A DNA stretch of 64,000 nucleotides from Tritrichomonas musculus. Taxonomy: Eukaryota > Parabasalia > Tritrichomonadida > Tritrichomonadidae. Of the stretch, positions 1 to 9,555 are shown piece after piece. Every line of letters begins with the position of its first letter. Within the stretch, counting starts at the first letter, position 1. The stretch covers positions 1,674,001-1,738,000 of the forward strand of contig JAPFFF010000003.1 of the NCBI GenBank assembly GCA_039105265.1. The letters run 5' to 3'. Below the pieces are notes generated by a model. That model did not search any database and was not told where the DNA came from. It saw nothing but the letters and a program-made list of their open reading frames with translations. The position numbers and the translations under genes were made by a program.

Positions 1-1
1 T

Positions 2-40
2 GAAAAGGCAAAAGGAGAAGTAAAAAAAGTTGAAACATAA
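2..40 (+). CDS. 3' end of an unidentified gene (partial)
   Basis: The first bases read as the last codons of a plus-strand gene, giving EKAKGEVKKVET followed by TAA at 38-40. The Lys/Glu-rich tail is compatible with a charged or coiled-coil C-terminus, but the piece is far too short to identify. It would lie tail-to-tail with the Ran-binding protein gene, whose stop begins about 45 bp further on. The frame could also be open by chance. Confidence 0.3.
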   Translation, partial: EKAKGEVKKVET

Positions 41-84
41 GAATTATTTATATATTTATAAACAAAACTGAAGATGTCATTTTA

Positions 85-1329
85 TCACTTTATCTTAGAA
101 ATTACATCAACAATTGTATCATATAGTTTCTTGGCTTTTTCTTCATTTTCAAAAGCAAAAGCTTTTATTTCAAGTTTGCCTTCTGAATTTTGTGCCATAA
201 ATCGTACAACCTTTTTTGACAAAGTAGGCCTCATTTCCTTAAAAATGCGTGAGTTTAAAACTATATTTTGCAAATCACGCCGCATCGTCATTCTGTAGAT
301 GTTATTGTTTTTATCATAATTTAAATGGAATTCGCCAACCCCAATTTCACTATAACCAGTTGGTTTACCATTTTCATCCTTTTTGATAACTAGAGCACGA
401 GATTTTTCATTAAATAATATTTCTTCATCTTCTTCCCCAGTTTTTTCTTCGACAATTTCAAATTCCTTAGAATCATCGTCCTCATCGTTGTTTGATTCAG
501 ATTTTTGTGTTTGTGGTGGTGGGGTCGGCATTTGAAATGATGAATATTTAATCACATCTTTGTTAAATGGAGTATTAGGATCATGTGTTGTTTGAAATTC
601 TTTATCTGTACCGAAATTGAAAATAATGGCTGGTTTAGGACGATCAACACCAAAAGCAGCATACATGTCAAACTTTTGTTCTGATGGCTCAGAGTCATCT
701 TTATGTCTAAATGGATTTACAATTTCAGCACCTTTCCAATTTCCTTGTCCCCATGATGAGCCACTTGATACTTTTCCCCATCCATTTCCACTTGCTTTGG
801 TCTCGGAATCTTTATTAGATGGAACAGTTGCTGTTCTCTCCCATCCATTTAAAATATTAGGTTTGGATTTATCTTCTGACTTGTTTGAAGTAGCGCTTGA
901 GGCATCATTACTCAATCCATTTGAACTTGGGTCGCCCCATCCCTTTGAACTTGGAGTGCCCCATTCACTTGAACTTGAGCTACCACAGTCCTTTGAACTT
1001 GAGTCACCCCAGCCCTTTGAACTTAAGTCACCCCAGCCCTTTGAACTTGGAGCACTCCACTCGCTTGATCCTGAGTTACCCCATCCTGATTTACTTGAAT
1101 CCGAGCTGTTCCATCCTGATCCACTTGATCCTGAGTTACCCCATCCTGATTTACTTGAATCCGAGCTGTTCCATCCTGATCCACTTGATCCTGAGTTACC
1201 CCATCCTGATCCACTTGATCCTGAGTTACCCCATCCTGATTTACTTGAATCCGAGCTGTTCCATCCTGATCCACTTGAACCTGAAGCTCCCCATCCTGTT
1301 AAATCTGATTTTAGCCAACTCTCTGCCAT
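85..1329 (-). CDS. Ran-binding-domain nucleoporin, Nup50/Nup2-like, with W/G/S repeats
   Basis: 414 residues from an ATG at 1329. Residues ~294-414 match the Ran-binding (RanBP1-type) domain: an acidic TGEEDEE entry, the ILFNEKSRAL strand, the WxxxGxG-type stretch as YSEIGVGEF, then MRRD and a C-terminal helix. This domain binds RanGTP at nuclear pores and in the cytoplasm. The first ~110 residues are tandem GWGNSGSSGSG / GWNSSDSSKSG units (33 bp each), followed by looser GWGDxSSK units. Two FG dipeptides (AFGVD, FNFGTD) lie before the domain. A Ran-binding domain at the C-terminus of a low-complexity protein with FG dipeptides is the Nup50/Nup2 layout, so a nuclear-pore role is the best inference. 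The Trp/Gly repeats replace the usual FG repeats. A soluble RanBP1-like protein is the alternative. Confidence 0.75.
   Translation of the reverse strand: MAESWLKSDLTGWGASGSSGSGWNSSDSSKSGWGNSGSSGSGWGNSGSSGSGWNSSDSSKSGWGNSGSSGSGWNSSDSSKSGWGNSGSSEWSAPSSKGWGDLSSKGWGDSSSKDCGSSSSSEWGTPSSKGWGDPSSNGLSNDASSATSNKSEDKSKPNILNGWERTATVPSNKDSETKASGNGWGKVSSGSSWGQGNWKGAEIVNPFRHKDDSEPSEQKFDMYAAFGVDRPKPAIIFNFGTDKEFQTTHDPNTPFNKDVIKYSSFQMPTPPPQTQKSESNNDEDDDSKEFEIVEEKTGEEDEEILFNEKSRALVIKKDENGKPTGYSEIGVGEFHLNYDKNNNIYRMTMRRDLQNIVLNSRIFKEMRPTLSKKVVRFMAQNSEGKLEIKAFAFENEEKAKKLYDTIVDVISKIK
953..1317 (-). repeat. 33-bp tandem repeats encoding W/G/S units
   Basis: The 5' part of the Ran-binding-protein gene consists of direct repeats of about 33 bp in two alternating versions, one read as GWGNSGSSGSG and one as GWNSSDSSKSG. 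Toward the middle of the gene they grade into a shorter, more diverged unit read as GWGDSSSK. Because the unit length is a multiple of three and lacks stops in several frames, the overlapping plus-strand frames here are also open. Those frames are shadows, not genes. Confidence 0.85.
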
Positions 1330-1765
1330 TTTTTGTAGAAGAATGCTAAAAAATCCTTTATGAAGATGGTCAAATATTTGAATTTAATGAAAATTTTGAT
1401 GTTTTGAAATAATAAATATATTTATCTTCGTTTGAAAATTATAAAATAGAATTATATTTATTAATTAATATATTTTAACGTTATTAATAAAAAAAATTGT
1501 GAATTATACGCAAAAGTACATTTGGTTTTACCCAATTTTGAGATAGTTAAAATTTTAAGTGGTATCCATTCAAATGATGTCCAAGTGTCAAGCTCATTTA
1601 AATCATTAATGATCACTGGACATTTTCATTCAGGGTGATTTCAATCTCAAAAAAAAAAAAAAAAATTAAAAACCTAATTGAATTAAAATCAATCATTTTG
1701 TATTTAAAAAACACGGATTCTAATAAAATATAGAATATGATTTGAATCATGGCATAAAAACAAAT
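1330..1765. other. Intergenic DNA, no gene seen
   Basis: AT-rich spacer between two minus-strand genes. It contains an A tract at about 1651-1665 and an imperfect inverted repeat (TGTCCAAGTG at 1578-1587 against CACTGGACA at 1614-1622, one bulge). No open frame of note. It should hold the promoter of the downstream Ran-binding-protein gene. Confidence 0.5.
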
Positions 1766-3292
1766 TCATTCCTGTGATTTAATAAAAGCAATATAATCAT
1801 CTGCTGTTGCTGTTGGATTATCAAACTGCCATTTTGTTAGATCATTGATGATTGGTTTTAGATTAGCACCAATATTGACGCCATGAAGATCAGCAAGTTC
1901 TTTTCCATTCAAAAGTGGTTTCATATCATAAGCATTTTCTAAATTACTTTCAATAACGAAAGGTTCGAGTATTTTTAAACAAAACTCGAATAATTCATCA
2001 TCTAATGCAAGATATTTGGCATAATTCCACTCAGCTCCTAGATTTTTAACCCAGAGGCCAACTGCTGATCTTTTCAGATTAGATTTTTGGATTGGTTGGC
2101 ATTCGCTCAAACTGTCGATTTTATTATCACTTTTCCAGTCAATCATTATTTGGCGAGCTTGACTAATTCCGGAAAGAAGTAGGTAAGCTTCATCTGCGAA
2201 CTTTACAGGTAGTCTAATTTCACGTGCAATTGCTATTTCAACAGCTGTTGCTTTTTTGTTATGTCGTTTGCTATCTCTAATATAACCTCGTTGCAGTAAA
2301 GGTTCATAAATTGCAGCCATTATTAAAACCAACTTTTTCTCTCTTATGTCATTTGCAAAACTTAATGATTCGTTTTCATTTTCTGGAAATAAATTTTTAA
2401 ATTTAATAACATAATGCTTACGGGATATAACAACTTTCACTCTTTCTATTGCTTCTTTTCCATCAAGATTCCAATTTTCATCGCAGTCAAAAACTGGACC
2501 AAATAAATTGCTTTCTGTAAAATATTCAATAAGTTTGTATGGTTCCTTGCTTACTTCCAATGCTTTTGTTAATTCTGTCTCGATTCTCTCGCGTGCGATT
2601 TTTCGACGAAATTCAGTACTGATTTTTCTGGCTGCTGGAATTAAAGAATCATCCAATTTGAAGTTAAGTCGTGATGAAAAACGAAATGCACGTAAAACTC
2701 GAAGTGGATCATCACCAAATGAAATTTCAGGATCAAGAGGTGTTCGCAGTATTCCAGCTTTCAAATCGTGAACGCCGTTTGTATAATCTTCAAGTTTGTT
2801 GGAATTTATATTAAAAAATAAAGCATTAATTGTAAAATCACGGCGTTGTGCATCTTCAAGAGGGGTTCCTTGCTTGATCTGGCTTGGAATGCGTGAATCT
2901 GTGGCATAAGTTTCTGATCTTAATCCACAAATGTCAACCCAGAACTTATTGAATAAGCAAACTCGTGCGGTTTGTAAATGTTTTGATTGTTCTGGATTTG
3001 CTTCGATAATTACAATTTTTGCTGTGTTATCTTTGTCTTCAGAGTTTGTGCTTAAATAAGATTTTAATTTCTCAGCGAAGGATAAGCCTGTTGTGTTTTC
3101 AACCGCAATATCTAAATCATCTGATGGTGTACCAAGAAGTTTATCACGAACCCAGCCTCCGGCTGCTCGTGCAATCACAGGTGGATTAAATTGACTACAA
3201 ATTTCTCTCACGATTGAAAATAATTCTATTTCTTGTTGCGTAAGTAGTGTGCCATCCTCGAGAAGTTTTATATTTTGATCTATTTGAGACAT
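1766..3292 (-). CDS. CCA1: CCA-adding enzyme (tRNA nucleotidyltransferase)
   Basis: 508 residues from the first ATG, at 3292. The frame extends to 3346 only through non-ATG codons, so the ATG is preferred. The enzyme adds or repairs the 3' CCA of tRNAs using CTP and ATP. Class II nucleotidyltransferase signatures are clear: GGWVRD at residues 45-50, the catalytic DxD in DDLDIAV (D59, D61), RRDFTINAL at 150-158 and the DDPLRVLRAFRFSSRL helix of the poly(A)-polymerase/CCA head-neck region. The C-terminal ~280 residues are helical body and tail. Length is normal for eukaryotic enzymes. No obvious mitochondrial-type presequence is seen, fitting an organism without classical mitochondria. The neighbours give no functional link. 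Confidence 0.93.
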   Translation of the reverse strand: MSQIDQNIKLLEDGTLLTQQEIELFSIVREICSQFNPPVIARAAGGWVRDKLLGTPSDDLDIAVENTTGLSFAEKLKSYLSTNSEDKDNTAKIVIIEANPEQSKHLQTARVCLFNKFWVDICGLRSETYATDSRIPSQIKQGTPLEDAQRRDFTINALFFNINSNKLEDYTNGVHDLKAGILRTPLDPEISFGDDPLRVLRAFRFSSRLNFKLDDSLIPAARKISTEFRRKIARERIETELTKALEVSKEPYKLIEYFTESNLFGPVFDCDENWNLDGKEAIERVKVVISRKHYVIKFKNLFPENENESLSFANDIREKKLVLIMAAIYEPLLQRGYIRDSKRHNKKATAVEIAIAREIRLPVKFADEAYLLLSGISQARQIMIDWKSDNKIDSLSECQPIQKSNLKRSAVGLWVKNLGAEWNYAKYLALDDELFEFCLKILEPFVIESNLENAYDMKPLLNGKELADLHGVNIGANLKPIINDLTKWQFDNPTATADDYIAFIKSQE

Positions 3293-3536
3293 ATTTTGAA
3301 AATCTTTTACATAAATGAAGTTAAAAAAAAAATCGTTATCACTCAAATGCAGTTAACCGAATTTAATTATATAAAAAATTAAGTTAATGGAATGATGAAT
3401 TTATTTATATGAAATATGATAAATTTAAGCTTTAATCAAATTCATATTAATTAAAAATAAATAAATATCAAAAATTTGTCGATTTTTTTCAAACAATGAA
3501 AGTTTAATACATCAATATATTAAACTTTCTTCAAAG

Positions 3537-6383
3537 TTATTCATTATTTTTTCCTTCCTCCTCCTCTTCTTCTCCATTTTCTGTTTCTTCGGTATTGTTT
3601 TTAATAATAAGTTTATATGGCAATTGAACATTTTGGGAGAACTTCTGCAATCTTTCAATTAGCATAAATGCCAAGGTTAGTGTCCTTATTGATTCAATTG
3701 GTTCTGTTGAGCTTTTTTGAATTGAATCGTTTTCAAATTTGCTCAAGATCTGCTTTTCACTCTTCAAAATATCTATTTTCCTTTCAATTGATTGAGGATT
3801 TGCAACTATATTCAATACATTCTCAATTGATTCTCTGGTTTTCTCTGGGTCGAAAGGTTTTAACTCGTCACCATTTATTTTACGATATTGCCTATTACCC
3901 CAATCTTTCCAATTATTTAGCTCCTCAGCAGAAAATGCTTCAGTTTTTCTCTTAAGTTCACTATTATTCTTTTCAAGATTCTTAATTGATTTGTCTTTTT
4001 GCATCATTCCTTTAACTAATCTTTTAACTGTTGAATACATTGACTCATTTTTATCTAATTTCAAAAATGCCTTTGTTTCCTTTGCATCACGAACTAAATT
4101 AGGATGAATTTTTTCTTCAATTAAGTCAATAATCAGATTTAAATTCAATTTCTTTTCATGAATCAAATTATGATCATTTTTCTTAGTATCGTCTGAATTA
4201 TCTTCAATTTCTATTTGATTAATATCTTCATCTAGTAATATTGCTATTCTTTGAGCGCAATCATCACAATTTTGTTCATATTTATGAATTAATTCTTCAT
4301 ATGCAATCTTTTGAGCATCAAGTTTGGCAATTGATTGTTGTTCTGACTTCTCTAATGCCTTCTTTGTTTCATTTAATTCAGTTGCTCTTTGAAGATCATT
4401 TAATTTCATCTTGGCAGCTTTTGTTTGATATTCATTTTGTCTTTGTTGATTTTGTTTGTTAACTTCCTTTTCTTCTTCAAGTTTATTTCTTAATTCTTCA
4501 TTTTCACTACTAAGTTGTTGAAGATTATCTTTATAAGATTTTTCAAGTGAGTCGTTTTGTGTTTTAATTTCTTCAATGATATTGTGAAGTTTGGCTTCAA
4601 GTTCATTGTTTTGTTTCTTTAATTCAGCATTTTTGGTTTTCATTTTTGAAAGTTGATTTTCAAATCCTGTTATTGTAGATGCATTGATATCTTCATTTGT
4701 CATATAATTAGCAATCCTTGCATGAAGATCTTCATTATGCCTTTTATGTTCATCTAGTTGTGCCTGAAGTTCTTTGTTTTGTTCTTTCAATTTTTGAAGT
4801 TTTTGGGATTGGCGATCAATTTTATCTGACTTCTCATTCTGATGATTTTGTAATTTTTGAAGTTGTGCTTCAAGTTCAGCTTTTCTAGAGTCTGCTTTAG
4901 ATTGTGCTTCGGTATATTCCTTGGTCATCTCTGAAATTTGTTGATCTTTTGAACGTAATTGATCTGACTTTGAATCATTTGATTTTTTAATTTTATTATA
5001 TTTTCTTTTTAATGATTCTGTTTCTTTTTTATGATTGCCTAATTCTTTCATTAATTCGTTAATAATAAAGCAAACATCTCGATAACCAGTTAGAACATCT
5101 TTAGGCCTTTGATCTAATGTTTTTTCCATTTGATCAAGTAACGTTTGCATAATCTCTTGGTTCTTATCGCAGTTCGAATTTGATTCTTTAAGTTCTTTTT
5201 GGAGTAATTCAGCCTGAACTTTTGATTTCTGATTATTATCTGTTAATTCATTGTTTCTCTCAAATAGCATTTGATTGACTTCAATTGTAGCTGTGAATAA
5301 CGAATAAAGTTCTCTAAATGGTGACTCATTCTTCTTTTTGTGATCAACAAAATCATAAAATGTATTTAATTGATCATCAATATTTGAATTATTAAACAAA
5401 GAAGTAACTGCTTCTGGCTTGTTTTCTTTTAAGAAATCTTCGATTTGTTTGCATTGATCGCCAATTATTTTTCTTAATTCTTTATCTTTTAATGAAGATT
5501 TCTCATCTGGTTTTGAGTCTTTGAGAGTTCGAATAAAATAAAGAGCATTTTCTAGGTGGCCAAGAATTTGAGCATTTGTCGAGGGTTGATTTCCTGCTTC
5601 TTCTGAATCTTCTTGTGGTGATGATTTATCGCATAATTTTTGAACAATTGATAGAATTTGATCATGTGGAGATTGATCAGCTTCTTCTTTCTCTTCTTCT
5701 TTCTCTTCTTCTTTCTCTTCTTCTTTCTCTTCTTCTTCTTCTTGGTTGTTTGTCTTGTAAATTTGCAAAACTTCTTTCAATAAATCTGAAAAGTTGTCCT
5801 GGTTTTGATATTGAATTTGATTTTGTAGATATTGAATTTGCTTATCTGCTACTTCAAGGCATTTTTGATATGAAAGACATATTTTAAACATTTCATTACG
5901 TTGTTCAGATAATTGTGATATATCATCAGCTTGTGATTTCATTAAATTTTCAAATAATGAAAAAGTATTTGTAATATCTTCAGTGTTTTGAGATGGTGAC
6001 GAGTCTTGTGCTTTTTCATTATTTTGTTCTTTAATCGACTGCAGTTCTTTTTCATATTTTTGATTTAATGATAAAGCAGCATCAAGTTTGTTTGAAATCT
6101 CTCTTGATTTTGATTGTTCTTTTAAGAGTTGAAATTGAATTTCATCATTTAATTTCTTATATTTGGATAATTCACGTTGTAAGTTGGCAAATGATTTTTG
6201 CGATTTAGGTTCTTCTAGATTTCGAGGTTGATTCTCCTTTTTAGAAATATTCAAGCTAGCATTTTGTTTATGATCTGTTGAAATTGATAATTGGTTTTGA
6301 TCTTGCAGATCTTCCAAGTTTAATGATTCACTTGATAGATTTGATTGTCTAGATGCTTGGAAAACTTCTTGCGTATTCTCCAT
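3537..6383 (-). CDS. Long coiled-coil protein, function unknown
   Basis: 948 residues from an ATG at 6383. Almost the whole chain is Lys/Glu/Gln/Asn-rich with heptad-like spacing. The densest predicted coiled coil runs from about residue 380 to 700 (stretches such as KLQKLKEQNKELQAQLDEHK). An acidic run of repeated EEEKEEEKEEE units sits near residue 220, and the C-terminus is acidic (EEEEEEGKNNE). No catalytic motif, membrane segment or GRIP-like end is visible. It could be a cytoskeletal, basal-body or Golgi tether protein, but nothing in the sequence decides this. A 98-codon open frame ends one base before its start codon. Confidence 0.8.
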   Translation of the reverse strand: MENTQEVFQASRQSNLSSESLNLEDLQDQNQLSISTDHKQNASLNISKKENQPRNLEEPKSQKSFANLQRELSKYKKLNDEIQFQLLKEQSKSREISNKLDAALSLNQKYEKELQSIKEQNNEKAQDSSPSQNTEDITNTFSLFENLMKSQADDISQLSEQRNEMFKICLSYQKCLEVADKQIQYLQNQIQYQNQDNFSDLLKEVLQIYKTNNQEEEEEKEEEKEEEKEEEKEEADQSPHDQILSIVQKLCDKSSPQEDSEEAGNQPSTNAQILGHLENALYFIRTLKDSKPDEKSSLKDKELRKIIGDQCKQIEDFLKENKPEAVTSLFNNSNIDDQLNTFYDFVDHKKKNESPFRELYSLFTATIEVNQMLFERNNELTDNNQKSKVQAELLQKELKESNSNCDKNQEIMQTLLDQMEKTLDQRPKDVLTGYRDVCFIINELMKELGNHKKETESLKRKYNKIKKSNDSKSDQLRSKDQQISEMTKEYTEAQSKADSRKAELEAQLQKLQNHQNEKSDKIDRQSQKLQKLKEQNKELQAQLDEHKRHNEDLHARIANYMTNEDINASTITGFENQLSKMKTKNAELKKQNNELEAKLHNIIEEIKTQNDSLEKSYKDNLQQLSSENEELRNKLEEEKEVNKQNQQRQNEYQTKAAKMKLNDLQRATELNETKKALEKSEQQSIAKLDAQKIAYEELIHKYEQNCDDCAQRIAILLDEDINQIEIEDNSDDTKKNDHNLIHEKKLNLNLIIDLIEEKIHPNLVRDAKETKAFLKLDKNESMYSTVKRLVKGMMQKDKSIKNLEKNNSELKRKTEAFSAEELNNWKDWGNRQYRKINGDELKPFDPEKTRESIENVLNIVANPQSIERKIDILKSEKQILSKFENDSIQKSSTEPIESIRTLTLAFMLIERLQKFSQNVQLPYKLIIKNNTEETENGEEEEEEGKNNE

Positions 6384-6384
6384 T

Positions 6385-6681
6385 TCAAATTATTTTATTC
6401 CGTACGTTTAATTTTGTATGTGATGAATAAAAATTGTTATATTTTACTATTTGACAATTGCTTAAGTAGTTCATTCCTATTTTGAAAGGTTTTATAACTA
6501 AGATTCCAGAATAATTTTGGCTCAAAAATTGGTATTTCTTGAAAAAAATTTGATCTCTTTGTTTTAACAATCTTTTTGTTAAAAAATATTCAATTGCAAA
6601 TGTATCAAATATATCTGAGATATTCTTTTTTGTACTTTCGTCAAAAGCGCTTGAATTAAGATTTGTATTATTGTAAATCAT
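6385..6681 (-). CDS. Possible small hypothetical protein
   Basis: A 98-codon frame from an ATG at 6681 to a stop directly before the ATG of the long coiled-coil gene, in another frame. The first ~55 residues look protein-like (for example KKNISDIFDTFAIEYFLTKR), and the rest is Asn/Tyr/Lys-rich as expected from AT-rich DNA. No family is recognised. If real, it leaves the coiled-coil gene no separate promoter space, which argues against it. It may equally be 5' flanking DNA. Confidence 0.22.
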   Translation of the reverse strand: MIYNNTNLNSSAFDESTKKNISDIFDTFAIEYFLTKRLLKQRDQIFFKKYQFLSQNYSGILVIKPFKIGMNYLSNCQIVKYNNFYSSHTKLNVRNKII

Positions 6682-6933
6682 TGAATACTTTCACCAAATA
6701 GTTTTCAAGAATAAACATAAAATATATCATGTATAAAGTTTATCTTAGGAAATAAAAAAGTAGATTGATTGCTAATCATGTAAATGTTTTTGTAAAAATT
6801 GATGATTTTCGTAATTTCAATGTATAAAAATATTATCGCATTAAAACTATTTATTATTTATTACGTTATATTATGTTGTATCTGTTTTAATACATGTCTA
6901 ATAAGTTTATATATAAAAATAATAATCATATTA

Positions 6934-9555
6934 TTATTTCATACTTTGATGGAAAAATTGATAAGTAGACAAGAATTGAATGAGTGAATATTCTTGTGAA
7001 TGGTTCAAAATGTTATAAGAAGATATAAATGGTTCAATATATCTTGTAAAATATGTATAAGTAAATGTTAATTCATTTCCAAATTCTGGAGTAGCTTCTT
7101 TACTTGTCATTAGCAAAACAGTTGAAACAACAGCAAAAGGAATGATCTGGTCAGCTCCTATTTCATCCATTCCTTGCATTTGTAATAGTCCTATGAGTGC
7201 CTGATAAGCTTGATGAATATGATCAATGCGTATAAATGGCATATTTGATGAAAAAGCAATTTTGAATTCTTCATTAAAGTACTTAAGACGATCTGGTTCT
7301 TTAAGGTAAATTTCAAGAAATTTGTGTTGTTGGCTATCAATTAATTTTTCTTTATTATCAATGAGGAATTTTTTCATTTTATTTGCTTCATCAATGACTT
7401 TTTCATCCTTTTTGATACTATTTAATAAATCGAGTTTATATGATAAGCATGAATGAAAGTTTCTATGAGTTATAAAATCAGGTTGAATATTAGCCCATGC
7501 TTTGGGCCGATCGTTCAAATTCAGATTAGGACTCGAGTTGCCAATAAGATTAGAATTGGGATTTGAAGCATGCATTTGACGAACGTTGCTGCTACTAGAA
7601 CTTATTCGATTATTCACTCCAGTATTGCTTAATTTCAAATTATCATTAGAAATTGATGTTGGAAAAAGCAAAGAATTCGCGTTTTCATTTTGCGCGTTAA
7701 AATTCATCATATCATTAAATGCTAACTGATAATATAATTCAAATTGTTTTGATTCATTAATATTGCTATCTGGAGAATTTCGCTCAATATATTGGAAAGT
7801 AAATTTACTTATTAATAAGAAATTGGCTGTATTGGTTGATTCAGCAATTTGTGAATTAATAAACGTACACATCTTATTTATAAGTGAGTATTGAGTGCTA
7901 TATAAAGAAATACGTTTTAATGGATCAATAGCTGAAGTGGCACTTGTTAAAGTACTAACAATATCATCATCTTGATCAAAATCATTAAAGGGTTCACTTT
8001 CATCTCCTGTTGTATTATTACTACTAATTTCAATTATTGATAGCTCATTTTCAATTAAATTACAAAGTCCCTCAAGAGTCATATTTGTTACAAGTGGTTC
8101 TAGCTTGTCTAGATCAACTTCAACTTGAGGATCAGCGACACGAGAAAATGAAAGATCAACGATTTTTTCAAAGTATTCAAATGGTTTCATTGAAGATGAT
8201 TCAAATGATACCACTGGAATGGCTTCGTCATCATCATTTTTGTTATTTGTTTCAATATTTTCAATTGAAGGTGATTTTGTTTTATTTTCAGTATCTTCAA
8301 TATGAATTAGATCAGATTTCAAAAGGATACGTGATGCGATATTTACTGCTGAGTCAGATGACAATCTACTGCCTAAGTGAGTGGAAAGATGTGCCTGAAC
8401 TGGTGAATGTGGAACAAAGAAAATAGGTGTTGATAGTATTTGTGAGCTTGTTTGCCTTGTTTGAAAGGGTGTTTGGGTGGATTCTGGCGTTTTGTCTTTT
8501 TGATTATGAATTAGATTAAGAGACCTTTTGTCAACAAGGGTTGCTGCACAATAATTCTTGCTGATAGTCATCAAACGTTCTTCATTGGGAATGATGCAAA
8601 TTGATTGTGATGATGAAAAAAGGTTTTCAATGAACTTTTCTGATGAAATTTGATCTGGACGTTCTATTTCATTCTTTAAAAAATATTTGTCTAGAGTGTC
8701 TACTAGTGAAATAAAATGTTCTTTGTGGAAAATTCTGATTTCTGAGCTGAATATGCCAAAAGCTGAAAAATTGGTTAAGTAATTACGTAAAAATGTTTCA
8801 TAAAATATTTTGGACTTTTCTTCATTTGATAATTTTAATTCGCTAAAAATATTTTTAAAAAAAGCTGGAATTAGTGGCGAAAATTCTAGAAGAGAATCAA
8901 GTAATGCTTTATTCAAATCAATATTTTGATTTGAATCAATGCTTGACATCAGATAAAAGATTGGTTTTAATGCTGATGTAAAGTAAATTTGAATTGATGG
9001 GTGAATTATGAGACATTGAAGAAACTTTAATACATCTTTCGATTCAAGTTTTAGAATGAAGTTTGTAAATAAATCAGATGATTCATTTGACCAAAAAAAG
9101 TTGAATAATGTTAATACTAATAAAAAAGATTCGAGAGGAAGTGATAAAATAGAAGATTGATCAATTGAACTTGAATTTAAAAAGTTATTTAAATCATTAG
9201 GCAACTGTCTTAACTCGTCTGAAACGCCCAAAACAGCGTTGAGTCTTGTTTTATTTTCGGGTTCTGTAGGAATACTCGTAATATTCAAAAATAACTCAGA
9301 ATAATTATTACATTTTTGTTTTTGCTTATCACATATCTTTAAGAAGCCGTTTTCATCTTTTAGACTAAATTCATTAGGCTCTGTTAAATGGTACCATATG
9401 TGGCAAGAAAAATTGTATAATAAATATATTAAATGATAAACTTGGTTTTCATATGACTGGCATAAACGCTTTACTTCATCTCTTTTTCGCTGTTGGTTGA
9501 CTTTGTTTTGTTTCAAACGAAGTTGAAGCTGAAAAAGTTTATCATATACGCTCAT
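6934..9555 (-). CDS. VPS9-domain protein, putative Rab5-family exchange factor
   Basis: 873 residues from an ATG at 9555. The N-terminus is a helical segment rich in Lys/Arg/Gln, followed by a long poorly conserved helical region, then a Ser/Asn-rich stretch. The C-terminal ~160 residues resemble a VPS9 domain: an AYQALIGLLQ helix near residue 785 and the signature GMDEIGADQIIPF at ~795-807, including the Asp (D802) that in VPS9 proteins contacts the Rab P-loop region. VPS9 proteins load GTP on Rab5-type GTPases on endosomes. The segment after the signature (GNELTFTYTYFTRYIEPF) fits the last helices. The rest of the protein has no recognised domain. Confidence in the gene is high; in the VPS9 call moderate. 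Confidence 0.7.
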   Translation of the reverse strand: MSVYDKLFQLQLRLKQNKVNQQRKRDEVKRLCQSYENQVYHLIYLLYNFSCHIWYHLTEPNEFSLKDENGFLKICDKQKQKCNNYSELFLNITSIPTEPENKTRLNAVLGVSDELRQLPNDLNNFLNSSSIDQSSILSLPLESFLLVLTLFNFFWSNESSDLFTNFILKLESKDVLKFLQCLIIHPSIQIYFTSALKPIFYLMSSIDSNQNIDLNKALLDSLLEFSPLIPAFFKNIFSELKLSNEEKSKIFYETFLRNYLTNFSAFGIFSSEIRIFHKEHFISLVDTLDKYFLKNEIERPDQISSEKFIENLFSSSQSICIIPNEERLMTISKNYCAATLVDKRSLNLIHNQKDKTPESTQTPFQTRQTSSQILSTPIFFVPHSPVQAHLSTHLGSRLSSDSAVNIASRILLKSDLIHIEDTENKTKSPSIENIETNNKNDDDEAIPVVSFESSSMKPFEYFEKIVDLSFSRVADPQVEVDLDKLEPLVTNMTLEGLCNLIENELSIIEISSNNTTGDESEPFNDFDQDDDIVSTLTSATSAIDPLKRISLYSTQYSLINKMCTFINSQIAESTNTANFLLISKFTFQYIERNSPDSNINESKQFELYYQLAFNDMMNFNAQNENANSLLFPTSISNDNLKLSNTGVNNRISSSSSNVRQMHASNPNSNLIGNSSPNLNLNDRPKAWANIQPDFITHRNFHSCLSYKLDLLNSIKKDEKVIDEANKMKKFLIDNKEKLIDSQQHKFLEIYLKEPDRLKYFNEEFKIAFSSNMPFIRIDHIHQAYQALIGLLQMQGMDEIGADQIIPFAVVSTVLLMTSKEATPEFGNELTFTYTYFTRYIEPFISSYNILNHSQEYSLIQFLSTYQFFHQSMK

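Noticed and set aside
617-1363. Long plus-strand open frames (248 and 150 codons) opposite the Ran-binding-protein gene
   Set aside because: They arise because the 33-bp repeat units lack stops in several frames. They have no domain features, and the minus-strand frame has a clear Ran-binding domain.
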